Source: JBCBSK01 sp965250105 (GTDB taxonomy: Bacteria > Pseudomonadota > Alphaproteobacteria > Rhizobiales > Tepidamorphaceae). From it: 64,000 bases of DNA. Under the pieces are notes generated by a model. The model worked only from the letters and a program-made list of their open reading frames with translations, was not told the origin of the DNA and ran no database searches. The stretch is taken from positions 248,001 through 312,000 of the forward strand of contig OZ252290.1 of the NCBI GenBank assembly GCA_965250105.1, in the 5' to 3' direction. Position 1 is the first letter of the stretch. Each line of letters starts with the position of its first letter. The translations under genes and the position numbers were made by a program. Positions 1 to 8,784 of the stretch are shown here, piece after piece.

Positions 1-1716
1 CAGATTGACTATCTCGACACTGCCATCAGCCGGCGCATGGGCCGTAAGCCAGTCAAGGTCGTGCCATTCCGCCGCACTTGCCGTCAGAAGCCAGAACCGG
101 TCATCCGCGAAACAGGTAATGGTCGCTTCCGACACGATGGTGCCCTGCGCCGAGCAGAAGTATGACAGCGCCATACGACCGGGCTTGGGGATCCGGCCCG
201 TCGCGAGATGGCTCAGAAAAGCTCTCGCGCCCTTGCCGCGCACTTCAAAGCGAGCGAAGCCCGCCGCATCCATGATGCCGACCCGTTCGCGAACGGCGCG
301 ACATTCCGCACCGATCACATCGAAGAAATCGGGCCGTTGAAACGTGGTAGGCTCCTTGTAGGATCGCGTGTCTGGCAAGAACAGAGCTGGCCTTTCCCAG
401 CCATTTCGCGCCCCGAAAACTGCCCCCTTGTCGCGCAACACGCCGAATAGCGGCGTTACCTTGGCCGGCCGCCCCGCCGGCCATTCGGCGAAAGGAAAGT
501 GCGGGGCGTATTCGCGCCGATAGACCTCGAGAGCACGGGAGGTCGTGTAGGACCTGGTGGCATGGCCGGTGAAACGGCGCGGGTCCATATCCCAACTGTC
601 CCATTCGCTGTGGCCGTGGACGATGATCTCGGCGAGACATTTGCCGATGCCGCCGCCCTCACCGATGCCTGGCCGGATGCCACAACAGGCATAGAAACCG
701 GTCTTGCCGGGCACTGGGCCGACGAGCGGTTCACCGTCCGGCGTATAGGCGATCGGCCCGTTGACGACGGTCTTGATTCCGGCGCGCTCCATGGCCGGCA
801 CCATGGTCATGGCTTCAGCGATCTCGTCCGCTACCCGGTCGAGCGCGTCGGGACAGAGGGCCGCGGTGAAATCATCGGGCACACCATCGGGGAAGAAGAC
901 CTGGGGCGTCTGCTCATACATCCCCAGAAGCAGGCCCTGCCCTTCCTGCCTAAGATAGAAATTCATCTCCGGCACGCGCAGGATCGGCAGCTTCTCGGCA
1001 AACCCTTCGAGTTCGGGCAGGTTGTCGGTGACGATGTACTGATGCTCCAGCGTCACCGACGGATGCTCGACGCCAATCAAGCCGGCAATCTCATGCGCCC
1101 GGTAACCCGTCGCATTCACGACGATGTCGCACTCATAGACATCTTTCGGCGTCGAAACGCGCCATCCGCCGCCTGACCGCTCCACCAACCCCGTGACCGG
1201 GCTGCGGCGGAAGATCGATGCGCCGCCAGCCCGCGCTCGCGCGGCGAGCGCATTGGTCAGTTGGGTCGGATCGATATTGCCGTCGCGTGGGTCCCAAAGC
1301 CCGCCCAGAACACGGTCAGTGTCGAGTAAAGGCTGGCGCCGGCCGCATTCAGCGGTGTCGAGCAGCTCGAAATCGATGCCGAAAGAACGCGCGACCGAAC
1401 AGGCCCGCCGACATTCGTCCATGCGTTCGGGCACGAGAGCCACGCGCACACTGCCCGTCCGGCTATAGGCGATTGGATGATCCGGGTCGTCGCAAAGCTC
1501 GGAATAGAGGTCGATCGTGTAGCGACGGGCCTGCATGAGCGCCGGGCTAAGCGAGAATTGCGTCACCTGCCCCGCAGCATGCCACGTCGACCCGGATGTG
1601 AGTTCGTCGCGTTCGAGAAGCGCCACATCGGTCCAGCCCAACTGAACGAGATGATAGAGCGTGCTGACGCCGGCAATGCCCCCACCAATGACCACGACGC
1701 GATACGGAACCGCCAC
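1..1716 (-). CDS. FAD-dependent dimethylglycine/sarcosine dehydrogenase-like protein (C-terminus missing)
   Basis: Probable oxidative demethylase of a methylated amine (dimethylglycine, sarcosine or similar), passing the one-carbon unit to tetrahydrofolate. The first 572 codons are present; the frame runs off the left edge. The N-terminus has a Rossmann FAD motif (VVIGGGIAGVSTLYHL, about residues 5-20) followed by ELTSGSTWHAAGQV, typical of the DMGDH/SARDH family. The DAO-type oxidase half ends near residue 380. The rest matches the start of a GcvT-like folate-binding half, for example GWERPALF followed by an RERVGIMD segment. Family members are about 800-850 residues, so roughly 250 are outside the window. 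I chose the GTG at 1716 because GAGGG lies 5-6 bases upstream. It is divergent from the IclR gene, which may control it. It resembles the complete protein at 13195-15642. The family is clear; the substrate is not. Confidence 0.88.
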   Translation of the reverse strand, partial: MAVPYRVVVIGGGIAGVSTLYHLVQLGWTDVALLERDELTSGSTWHAAGQVTQFSLSPALMQARRYTIDLYSELCDDPDHPIAYSRTGSVRVALVPERMDECRRACSVARSFGIDFELLDTAECGRRQPLLDTDRVLGGLWDPRDGNIDPTQLTNALAARARAGGASIFRRSPVTGLVERSGGGWRVSTPKDVYECDIVVNATGYRAHEIAGLIGVEHPSVTLEHQYIVTDNLPELEGFAEKLPILRVPEMNFYLRQEGQGLLLGMYEQTPQVFFPDGVPDDFTAALCPDALDRVADEIAEAMTMVPAMERAGIKTVVNGPIAYTPDGEPLVGPVPGKTGFYACCGIRPGIGEGGGIGKCLAEIIVHGHSEWDSWDMDPRRFTGHATRSYTTSRALEVYRREYAPHFPFAEWPAGRPAKVTPLFGVLRDKGAVFGARNGWERPALFLPDTRSYKEPTTFQRPDFFDVIGAECRAVRERVGIMDAAGFARFEVRGKGARAFLSHLATGRIPKPGRMALSYFCSAQGTIVSEATITCFADDRFWLLTASAAEWHDLDWLTAHAPADGSVEIVNL

Positions 1717-1933
1717 GATGCCCTCAATCAAAAGTCTCGTTTTTTGAGATAATGATATTGTTTTTCGGGAAATCAAGCTTTATTTTGCTCGAGATGCCGG
1801 GCAACCGGATTTCGTCGCCGTGCGACCGGGCGTGATCATGTCAAGGATGCGGCTTGTGGCTCGCGCGCTTCGAACGGTATCGACATGCAGGATATGACCG
1901 GAGATTTCGGATAGATCGGATAGAGGCACCGCT

Positions 1934-2743
1934 ATGACGGACGGCAAATCGGCTCCGGCACCCTTGCGCCGCATGGCCCGTATTCTCGACCGGATCGCGG
2001 CACATCCGGACGGCGCCGCGCTCAACGACATCGCAACGGCCGTTGAATTGCCGACCTCGACCGCCTATCGACTGATCAGCAGTCTGATCGCGATTGGATA
2101 TGTCGAGGCAGACAAGACGCTGAAGGTCTATCGCATCGGGCGTCGCGTGCTGAAGCTGGCCCATATGGGGCAGAGCACCAGCGACATTCGAGCCGCCGCG
2201 CGCCCTGCCCTCGAACAGCTCGGCGACAAGCTTGAACAGGTCGCCTATCTCACCCGGCTGATCGAAGGCGAGGTTCGGCTTGTGGCCTACCACATGCCCA
2301 AGAACACCGATTCAGCCCTGATCGTCCCCGGTGCGCTTTATCCCTTGCACGCAACGGCAACCGGCAAGGTGACGCTGGCCTTTCAGGACCACGACACCCG
2401 TCACGCCTTGCTGCCCAAATCCCTGGAACGCTTTCAGGACGCCACAATCACGGATCTGGCAGCTCTAGATCGGCAGCTTTCCGAGATAAGGGCACAAGGC
2501 TTCGCAATGATCGATTCCGAATACGATACCGGTGTGTTCGCGGTCGCCTGTCCCGTCTTTTCACCAGGCGACAGCGTGGTGTTCGCCTTCGGCATCGTCG
2601 GGCTTCGCGAGCGGGTCCTGGCGCAACAACCACTCAACCACATCGTCGACGCCCTCAAGGCAGGGGCCACGCAGTTCGCCATGTCGCTCGGCAGTGCCGG
2701 CGACGACAGTTTGCCGCCGGCCAACGTTCAAAGCCCGGGCTAA
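1934..2743 (+). CDS. IclR-family transcriptional regulator
   Basis: 269-residue DNA-binding regulator. An N-terminal winged helix-turn-helix (about residues 10-75, with GAALNDIATAVELPTSTAYRLI) is followed by an IclR effector domain (about 85-255, with HATATGKVTLAF and the CPVFSPGDSVVFAFGIVG core). Length is normal for the family. The ATG is preceded by GAGG at a suitable distance. It lies between a divergent flavoprotein gene and a downstream ThDP enzyme gene whose -10 region overlaps a perfect palindrome (2822-2842), so control of either side is likely. The effector cannot be read from the sequence; a keto acid or methylated amine would fit the neighbours. Confidence 0.93.
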   Translation: MTDGKSAPAPLRRMARILDRIAAHPDGAALNDIATAVELPTSTAYRLISSLIAIGYVEADKTLKVYRIGRRVLKLAHMGQSTSDIRAAARPALEQLGDKLEQVAYLTRLIEGEVRLVAYHMPKNTDSALIVPGALYPLHATATGKVTLAFQDHDTRHALLPKSLERFQDATITDLAALDRQLSEIRAQGFAMIDSEYDTGVFAVACPVFSPGDSVVFAFGIVGLRERVLAQQPLNHIVDALKAGATQFAMSLGSAGDDSLPPANVQSPG

Positions 2744-2818
2744 AGCCAAGCGTCCTCGAAGCGTTGCCGGCATAAGCGTGAAGGAGACGGCCCGTCCGCG
2801 CTGTTACAACAACCCCTG

Positions 2819-2842
2819 TATAATTGTCGACAGACGACAATT
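2819..2842 (+). promoter_or_regulatory. TATAAT -10 box overlapping a perfect 8-bp inverted repeat (operator candidate)
   Basis: TATAAT at 2819-2824 is overlapped by AATTGTCG (2822-2829), a 5-base spacer and CGACAATT (2835-2842). The arms are perfectly complementary. A dimeric repressor bound here would cover the -10 box and start point of the ThDP enzyme gene at 2884. The adjacent IclR protein is the obvious candidate, but GntR/FadR proteins also use TTGTC..GACAA-like sites. I see no good -35 hexamer. Confidence 0.55.
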
Positions 2843-2883
2843 TATGCCCGATCGCGAACCGATCCCAACAAGGAGCTAGATCC

Positions 2884-4515
2884 ATGCAACAGGCTTATGG
2901 CGACGGATCGGCGCAAACCACATGCGCCGATTTCATTTTGTCGAAGTTATCGGAAGCCGGCATAGACATCGTGTTCGGCATTCCTGGCGTCCACAACATC
3001 GAGTTCTACCGCACCTTTCCCGACCATCCGCTTAGGCATGTAACGCCACGCCATGAACAGGGCGCCGGCTTCATGGCCTATGGCTATGCTTTCGCCACCG
3101 GCCGTCCGGCCTGCTGCATGCTGATCACCGGTCCCGGCCTCCTCAATGCCGCCACAGCCATCGCCGAAGCCCATTCGGATTCGCTGCCGATGCTGGTGGT
3201 GACATCCGGCAATCAGCGCTCGGAGATCGCCATCGATGCCGGCCGACTGCACGCCAATGGCAACCAGCACGTGCTGGAGCGGGAGATCACCGCCATCGCC
3301 CATCTCGTTCTCGACGAAGCCAATATCGTCGAAATGCTAGAGCGCAGCTTCGCCGCCTTCGCAACCCAGCGCCCGCGCCCGATCAGTATTCAGCTGCCCC
3401 GCGATCTCGCCGATAAGCCTATCCGTTATACAGCCAAGCCGGCATCCGCTTACTTCAAGCCCGTACCATCGGACGATGCCATTGCCGAAGCTGCGAGAAT
3501 GCTGTCAGCCGCCGAGAACCCCATCATGATCCTCGGCGGAGGCGCCATCGACGCCACGGACGCCGCGCGCGAACTCGCGGAGATCTTGGCCCTGCCCGTC
3601 CTGACGACAACGGCCGGCAAGGGCATACTGCCGGAAACCCATCCGCTCAGCCTCGGCGCTTCGCTGCCGTTCAAGGCCGTGCAGGAGCGTGTCGCGGCGG
3701 CCGATGTCGTCCTCGCCGCTGGCACGCAACTGGCCGAAAACGACACGCTCTACAGCTATTCGAGCTATCGCATCGGCGGACGCCTGATCCGCATCGATCT
3801 CGACCCGAACCAGCTCGCCGCCAATCATCCGGCCACGCTCGGCATCCACGGTGACGCGAGAGCCGCCTTACAGGCGATCACCGCCGATAACACCCTTCCG
3901 GCGGCGGATGACGTTCTCACATCCGAACGCCACCTCGAGGTGCAATCGCTGCTCAAATCACGCGACGGCCAATGGGCCAGAGGCGCCGACCGGCATATCG
4001 CCATCTTGGACGCGCTCTGGGAAGCGCTGGCGGACGATGCGATCATCTGCGCCGATTCAACGCAGCTCGCCTATACAGGCAACCACTACTATCGGTCGCT
4101 CAAGCCGCGCACATGGCTGTTTCCCAACGGCTACGGCACGCTTGGCTCCGCCCTGCCCGCAGCCATCGGCGCCAAGCTCGGCTGTACCGACCGCCAGGTT
4201 GTTGCCATCGTCGGTGACGGCAGCCTGCTTTACACGGTGGAAGAACTGGTAACCGCCGTCGAGAACGGTATCGGCCTTCCGATCATCGTCTGGAACAATG
4301 CAAGCTACGGCGAGATCCGCGACGCCATGCAGGACGCCTCGATTCCGACCATCGGCGTCAATTTGCACACGCCGGACCTGTCGCGCCTGGCCGAGGGGTT
4401 TGGCTGTCAGGCAATACAGCTCGACCGCGCCGACGGGCTTAGGCGTCATCTTGCCAACGCTTTCGCCGCATCGGTGCCGACACTAATCGAGATCGACGCC
4501 AAGGCGATTACCTAA
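2884..4515 (+). CDS. Thiamine-diphosphate-dependent enzyme, acetolactate synthase / 2-oxo acid decarboxylase type
   Basis: 543-residue ThDP enzyme that would decarboxylate a 2-oxo acid or carry out a carboligation. The N-terminal PYR domain (about 10-180) has GIPGVHNIEFYR, HEQGAGFMAYGYA with the catalytic glutamate, and GPGLLNAATAIAEA. A central Rossmann domain spans about 205-340. The C-terminal PP domain contains GDGSLLYTVEELVTAV and ends in WNN, the complete GDG..NN thiamine-diphosphate motif. The N-terminal wording is closest, from memory, to 5-guanidino-2-oxopentanoate decarboxylase (AruI-like) proteins rather than anabolic IlvB; this is inference. AAGGAG ends 8 bases before the ATG at 2884, so a longer in-frame start at 2824 is unlikely. 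Downstream lies an orphan uptake protein gene. Confidence 0.88.
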   Translation: MQQAYGDGSAQTTCADFILSKLSEAGIDIVFGIPGVHNIEFYRTFPDHPLRHVTPRHEQGAGFMAYGYAFATGRPACCMLITGPGLLNAATAIAEAHSDSLPMLVVTSGNQRSEIAIDAGRLHANGNQHVLEREITAIAHLVLDEANIVEMLERSFAAFATQRPRPISIQLPRDLADKPIRYTAKPASAYFKPVPSDDAIAEAARMLSAAENPIMILGGGAIDATDAARELAEILALPVLTTTAGKGILPETHPLSLGASLPFKAVQERVAAADVVLAAGTQLAENDTLYSYSSYRIGGRLIRIDLDPNQLAANHPATLGIHGDARAALQAITADNTLPAADDVLTSERHLEVQSLLKSRDGQWARGADRHIAILDALWEALADDAIICADSTQLAYTGNHYYRSLKPRTWLFPNGYGTLGSALPAAIGAKLGCTDRQVVAIVGDGSLLYTVEELVTAVENGIGLPIIVWNNASYGEIRDAMQDASIPTIGVNLHTPDLSRLAEGFGCQAIQLDRADGLRRHLANAFAASVPTLIEIDAKAIT

Positions 4516-4571
4516 TGCTATCTGCGGCGAGACGCTCTCGTCACTGACATCCTCTTGAATTATCGATTTAT

Positions 4572-4596
4572 GAGAATTTTATCTCGAATATTGACA
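4572..4596 (+). promoter_or_regulatory. GAGA-N6-TCTC inverted repeat followed by a TTGACA -35-like hexamer
   Basis: In the AT-rich gap after the ThDP gene, GAGA (4572-4575) and TCTC (4582-4585) form a short inverted repeat just before TTGACA (4591-4596). A -35 here would allow separate transcription of the binding-protein gene at 4680. No convincing -10 follows at 16-18 bases, so an activator may be needed. Short arms make this tentative. Confidence 0.3.
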
Positions 4597-4679
4597 ATGC
4601 ATCCCTCCCAACGCACCGTACGTGTCTGACGGGCATCGTCTTGGGACGACCCCGTGCACTGACTTGAGGGAGAACCAAG

Positions 4680-5648
4680 ATGAAAAACCTGGTGACATGC
4701 CTAGTCGCGGCAACCGCCGTTTCGGTTGCGTCGCCGGCCTGGGCCGAAGAGGATCCGACGATCCGCCTGGCGCATTCGACATGGATCGGTTTCGGGCCTT
4801 TCTACGTGGCTAAGGAGAAGGGTTTCTTCGAGGCCGCCGGCGCCGATGTCGACCCCATCATCATCGAAGCATCGTCGGACGCCATCGCCGCGGTCATGGG
4901 CGGACAGCTCGAAGCTGTATCGTCTACGGTCGACAATTTCGCGCTGTTCGCCGGTAACGGCGTGCCGTTGTCGATCGTCTTCGCGACCGATGAATCGGCG
5001 GGCGGCGACGGTATCGTCGCGCGGGAGGAAATCGACGGGGTCGCGGGTCTGGCCGGCAAGACAGTGGCGGCGCAACAAGGGTCTGTGTCCCAGTTCCTGC
5101 TGTCCCAGGCACTCGACGCCGAAGGGCTGTCACTATCCGACGTCAATCTGATCGACATGAAATCGGGCGATGCCGGCGCGGCCTTCGTCGCTGGCCAGGT
5201 CGACGCCGCCGTGACCTGGGAACCCTGGTTGTCGCGGGCCGACGACACCGAGTTTGGCAAAATCCTGATCGACACCGAAGCCATGCCGGGTCTGATCATA
5301 GGCGCCGTGGCCTTGCGGCCCGACTTCATCGAGGCACATCCGGAGGCGGTTCAGGGCATGGTCACCGGTTATTTCGACGCCATCGACTTCATTCGCGAGA
5401 ACCCGAAGGAAGCCAAGGAGATCATGGCGCGCAACCTGAATATGACACCCGAGTCTCTCGAAGCTTCCTGGGGCGACATCAACCTGCTTGGCCGAGCCGA
5501 AAACCGAGCGCTTTTCAGTACAGCAGGATCGGCCTCGCCAATCGCCGATCTGGCGCAAGCCGCCGGCGACTTCTATCAGCGGATCGGCGTTCTGAACACG
5601 GTCGCAAACGGCACCGACATCGTCGATGGCGAGTTCGTCAACGACTGA
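4680..5648 (+). CDS. ABC transporter substrate-binding protein, NitT/TauT (SsuA/Thi5-like) family
   Basis: 322-residue periplasmic binding protein. A Sec signal peptide (MKNLVTCLVAATAVSVASPAWA) precedes mature EEDPTIRLAHSTWIGFGPFYVAKEKGFFEAAG, the usual opening of taurine/aliphatic-sulfonate/nitrate binding proteins. VDAAVTWEPW near residue 180 is also typical. GAGGGAG lies upstream of the ATG. No permease or ATPase gene follows: the next 730 bases hold only a decayed IS630 transposase, so the rest of the operon was lost or lies elsewhere. With the ThDP enzyme upstream, a sulfonate or nitrogenous acid is a reasonable guess for the ligand, but nothing fixes it. Confidence 0.85.
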   Translation: MKNLVTCLVAATAVSVASPAWAEEDPTIRLAHSTWIGFGPFYVAKEKGFFEAAGADVDPIIIEASSDAIAAVMGGQLEAVSSTVDNFALFAGNGVPLSIVFATDESAGGDGIVAREEIDGVAGLAGKTVAAQQGSVSQFLLSQALDAEGLSLSDVNLIDMKSGDAGAAFVAGQVDAAVTWEPWLSRADDTEFGKILIDTEAMPGLIIGAVALRPDFIEAHPEAVQGMVTGYFDAIDFIRENPKEAKEIMARNLNMTPESLEASWGDINLLGRAENRALFSTAGSASPIADLAQAAGDFYQRIGVLNTVANGTDIVDGEFVND

Positions 5649-5734
5649 TGCGTCGACAGCATTGTCGAGGGTGATCCATTTTGTGAGCTGCCCTCGCCTG
5701 CCTCTAAAGCTTATCGGCTGAACTCTGATTTATG

Positions 5735-6219
5735 CAGCAGGTTGCGGTTGCGACGATTTGGATTTCACGACCGCCAACAGATGGGTGTGTGTCGCGGACC
5801 AATAGAAACAAACTTCGGGACCAGGTTTTAGATGCAGCCGATGCTGGGCTTAAGGTAATGGCTCCGCTCTTCGTCTATGCCGAGGCAATGAACGGGATAG
5901 TGTTCCTCGCCTATGTTGAGCAGGCCCTTGTCCCAATACGCTCACCCGGCGACATCGCTGTCCTGGAAAGTCTTCCAACCCCAAAACAACTGGCGTTCGT
6001 GTTGCGATCTGAGATACCGATGCGGCAGTTCGCTTCTTCCTGCCAAACTCACGGAATTCGATCCAATCGAGAACGCCTTTCAAGCTCAAAGCGATACACA
6101 TAGCCACGGCTGAGCGAACGATCCCCGCCGTTTGAGATGCCGTAGGCGACCACATCGACACATTTAAGCCAGAGGACTGCGCAAACCACTTCCAGGCTGC
6201 TGGAGATGGTCCGACTTAA
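5735..6219 (+). pseudogene. Decayed IS630-family transposase fragment
   Basis: No intact frame, but pieces in two frames read as the C-terminal half of an IS630-type DDE transposase. APLFV..AMNGIVFLAYVEQALVP followed by PGDIAVLESLPTPK lies at about 5860-5985. FDPIENAF, carrying the last catalytic acid of the DDE triad, lies near 6057-6080 in a second frame. KLKAIHIATAERTIPAV, an in-frame TGA, then DTFKPEDCANHFQAAG and a TAA at 6217-6219 finish it. At least two frameshifts and one stop mark it as dead. No terminal inverted repeats were identified. I see nothing else supportable in 5649-5734 or 6220-6380. Confidence 0.75.
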
Positions 6220-6380
6220 TATGGACGCGCTCTAGCTATCAGTTAACAGGGTCATGATGATCCGACGACGCCAGCACCCCAAATGCAGGCACGATCGGGA
6301 CTGTCGGCGTCCTGGTTTCCGTGCGGCCAAAGGCCCTGCGGACGGGCGTTCCATGACCACCGAGGCCCTGCGCCCGGCCG

Positions 6381-7301
6381 TCAATTCGGCGTCGTGGGTT
6401 CTGCAGCGCTGATCGGGATGGCAGCGTGAGCTGAGGCAACCCAATCCATGAAGCGCCTAATCTTCTCCTCGTGAGCACGGCGTGCGTCACAGACCGCGTA
6501 GAACGCATTGCGGCTAGGGGCCGGCTCGCCGAACGCCGCGGCTAGCCGCCGGGCCTTCAGTTCTTCCTCGACATAGAGGCTTGGCACCAGGGCAATGCCA
6601 AGCCCGGCCCGGGCCGCACCGATCATGAGGCCGAACGTCTCGAAGACCGGCCCCGTATGGCCCGCCGGTGGTTCGAGGCCCTGCCCCGTGAACCAGGCGC
6701 TCCAGTCGCGCGGTCGCGTTTTTAGCGAGAGCAACAGGTGCGATCGAATATCCTCTGGCCGGCTCCCGCCGTCACCCAGCAGCGACGGCGCACCGACAGC
6801 GATGAGCGTCTCATCGCAGATCTTCTTCGATACCGTATCGGCCCAGTCGCCATTGCCATGCTGTATGGCGACGTCCAGTTCCCCGGAATGAACGCTGAAC
6901 GGCGTGACGCCTGTCGAAAAACTGAGCTCGATGTCCGGATGCCGCGCGGTAAAGTCGGTCAGCCGCGGCATCAGCCAGCGCGAACCGAATGTCGGATAGG
7001 TAGCGAGCCGCAGCGTCGGATCCTCTTGCCCACGCGACACGACAATAGCGGTCTCGGCCTCCAACTGATCCAACAGGTCCGAGACGATGGCGGCATAGGC
7101 GCGGCCCGGTTCCGTCAGCGTGACCCTTTGCTTATTCCTCACGAAGAGGTCAACACCGAGAAAGCCCTCAAGGCTGAGGATCGAGCGACTGATCGCGCTT
7201 TGACTGAGCGCTATCTCTTCTGCGGCACGGGCGAAACTGCCGAAGCGGGCGGCCGCTTCGAAACTCAGGAGCATGGACAGGGTTGGAACGTGGCGCCGCA
7301 T
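6381..7301 (-). CDS. LysR-family transcriptional regulator, GcvA-like
   Basis: 306-residue LysR regulator. The N-terminal winged helix (residues 1-65) has LSMLLSFEAAARFGSFARAAEEIALSQSAIS-like wording, characteristic of the GcvA subgroup. The periplasmic-binding-like effector domain covers about 90-295. It is transcribed divergently from the CoA-transferase gene at 7380, with a 78-bp shared gap, the usual arrangement for a LysR protein and its target. The gap is AT-rich, but I could not pick a clear T-N11-A operator. The effector is unknown. Confidence 0.92.
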   Translation of the reverse strand: MRRHVPTLSMLLSFEAAARFGSFARAAEEIALSQSAISRSILSLEGFLGVDLFVRNKQRVTLTEPGRAYAAIVSDLLDQLEAETAIVVSRGQEDPTLRLATYPTFGSRWLMPRLTDFTARHPDIELSFSTGVTPFSVHSGELDVAIQHGNGDWADTVSKKICDETLIAVGAPSLLGDGGSRPEDIRSHLLLSLKTRPRDWSAWFTGQGLEPPAGHTGPVFETFGLMIGAARAGLGIALVPSLYVEEELKARRLAAAFGEPAPSRNAFYAVCDARRAHEEKIRRFMDWVASAHAAIPISAAEPTTPN

Positions 7302-7379
7302 AAGCTTGATGATTTTTCCTCATGAAGTTTCGACTTTATCTCGCTATCAATTGAAAAATGAAGCCGTAAAGTTCTTTCA

Positions 7380-8693
7380 ATGATCGATCCGGGCGGCTCT
7401 CCACACATGCAGGACAACGACCACTCCTCGTCCTCAACGCGAACGAAAAGCGCGCTCGATGGGCTGCGCGTCCTTGATCTGTCGCGCATCCTTGCTGGTC
7501 CATGGGCAACCCAGATCCTCGCCGATCTCGGCGCCGAAGTGATCAAGATCGAGCATCCGGAACGGGGTGACGACACGCGAAGCTGGGGTCCGCCCGACCT
7601 GATCGACAGCGTGGGACGGAATCAGGGCGCTGCGTATTTCAATGCGGCCAATCGGGGCAAGAAGTCCGTCACGCTCGACATAACCTCCACCGCCGGCCAA
7701 CGCGCGGTACGCGATCTGGCGGCCCAGTCGGACGTCGTCGTCGAGAACTTCAAGGTCGGCGGGCTTGCGCGCTACGGCCTCGACGACGCCGGCCTGCGCG
7801 CGGTCAAACCCGACCTCATCTACTGCTCGATCACGGGCTTCGGACAGACGGGTCCCTATGCCGAGAGGCCCGGCTACGATTTCCTGACCCAGGCGATGGG
7901 CGGGTTGATGAGCCTGACGGGACAACCCGACGGCGCCGCGGGCGCCGAACCGATGAAGGCTGGCGTCGCGCTGACCGATATCCTGACCGGGCTCTACGCC
8001 GTGATCGGCATCCTCGCAGCACTGCGCCATCGCGATGCCACCGGCGAAGGACAGTATATCGATCTCGCCCTGCTCGACGTGCAGGTCGCCACGCTCGCCA
8101 ATCAAGCGTTGAACTATCTGGCGACCGGAACACCACCAAGCCGGCTCGGGAATGCGCATCCGAACATCGTGCCCTACCAGGCATTCGCGACCGCCGACGG
8201 GCATCTGATCCTGGCCGTCGGCAATGACCGGCAGTTCGGCAGGCTTTGCCAGGTCATCGACCGGCCCGAACTCGCGACCGACCCTCGGTTCAGGACCAAT
8301 CCGCTGCGTGTCGCCAATCGTGACGTGTTGACCGAAACCCTGCAACAAGCGCTTCGCACCCGCCCGCTGGATGACTGGATCGCGGATTTGACGCTGGCCG
8401 GCGTGCCGGCCGGCCCAATCAACGATCTGGACCGCGTATTCCGTGATCCGCAGGTGCTCGCCCGTGGCATGTCGACCGAGCCGAAAACAGCCGATGGCGC
8501 CCACATAAAAGGCGTGGGCTCGCCATTGAAGCTGTCGGTCACGCCACCGGTCGCGCCTCGCGCCGCTCCCAAGCTCGGCGCCGATACGATTGATGTGCTC
8601 AGCGGGCTTCTTGGTATCGATGTCGAGACCGCCCGGGATTTGAGTGGTGGGGACACATCGCTAGCCATCGACCTCGGCTCGAAAGTCGGGTGA
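7380..8693 (+). CDS. Class III (CaiB/BaiF-type) CoA-transferase
   Basis: 437-residue family III CoA-transferase, moving CoA between a CoA thioester and a free carboxylic acid. It opens with LDGLRVLDLSRILAGPWATQILADLGAEVIKIEHPERGDD-type wording after about 25 extra residues. GYDFLTQAMGGLMSLTG (about residue 160-175) carries the catalytic aspartate. GHLILAVGNDRQF and AGPINDL are also family hallmarks. The start is uncertain: neither ATG 7380 nor ATG 7407 has a good ribosome site. It is divergent from the LysR gene and probably controlled by it. The acid substrate cannot be told from sequence. Confidence 0.92.
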   Translation: MIDPGGSPHMQDNDHSSSSTRTKSALDGLRVLDLSRILAGPWATQILADLGAEVIKIEHPERGDDTRSWGPPDLIDSVGRNQGAAYFNAANRGKKSVTLDITSTAGQRAVRDLAAQSDVVVENFKVGGLARYGLDDAGLRAVKPDLIYCSITGFGQTGPYAERPGYDFLTQAMGGLMSLTGQPDGAAGAEPMKAGVALTDILTGLYAVIGILAALRHRDATGEGQYIDLALLDVQVATLANQALNYLATGTPPSRLGNAHPNIVPYQAFATADGHLILAVGNDRQFGRLCQVIDRPELATDPRFRTNPLRVANRDVLTETLQQALRTRPLDDWIADLTLAGVPAGPINDLDRVFRDPQVLARGMSTEPKTADGAHIKGVGSPLKLSVTPPVAPRAAPKLGADTIDVLSGLLGIDVETARDLSGGDTSLAIDLGSKVG

Positions 8694-8784
8694 GGCGGAT
8701 CGCGAACGAAAGGTCACACACGCTTACTCAGCTGACTATCAAGCGGGCCGGACGACAACAGGCCCGGTTTAAAGGGAGGATGAT

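Noticed and set aside
5666..5696. CGAGGG..CCCTCG inverted repeat after the TauA-like gene as a terminator
   Set aside because: A 6-bp stem with a 19-base loop and no T-run is too weak to call.
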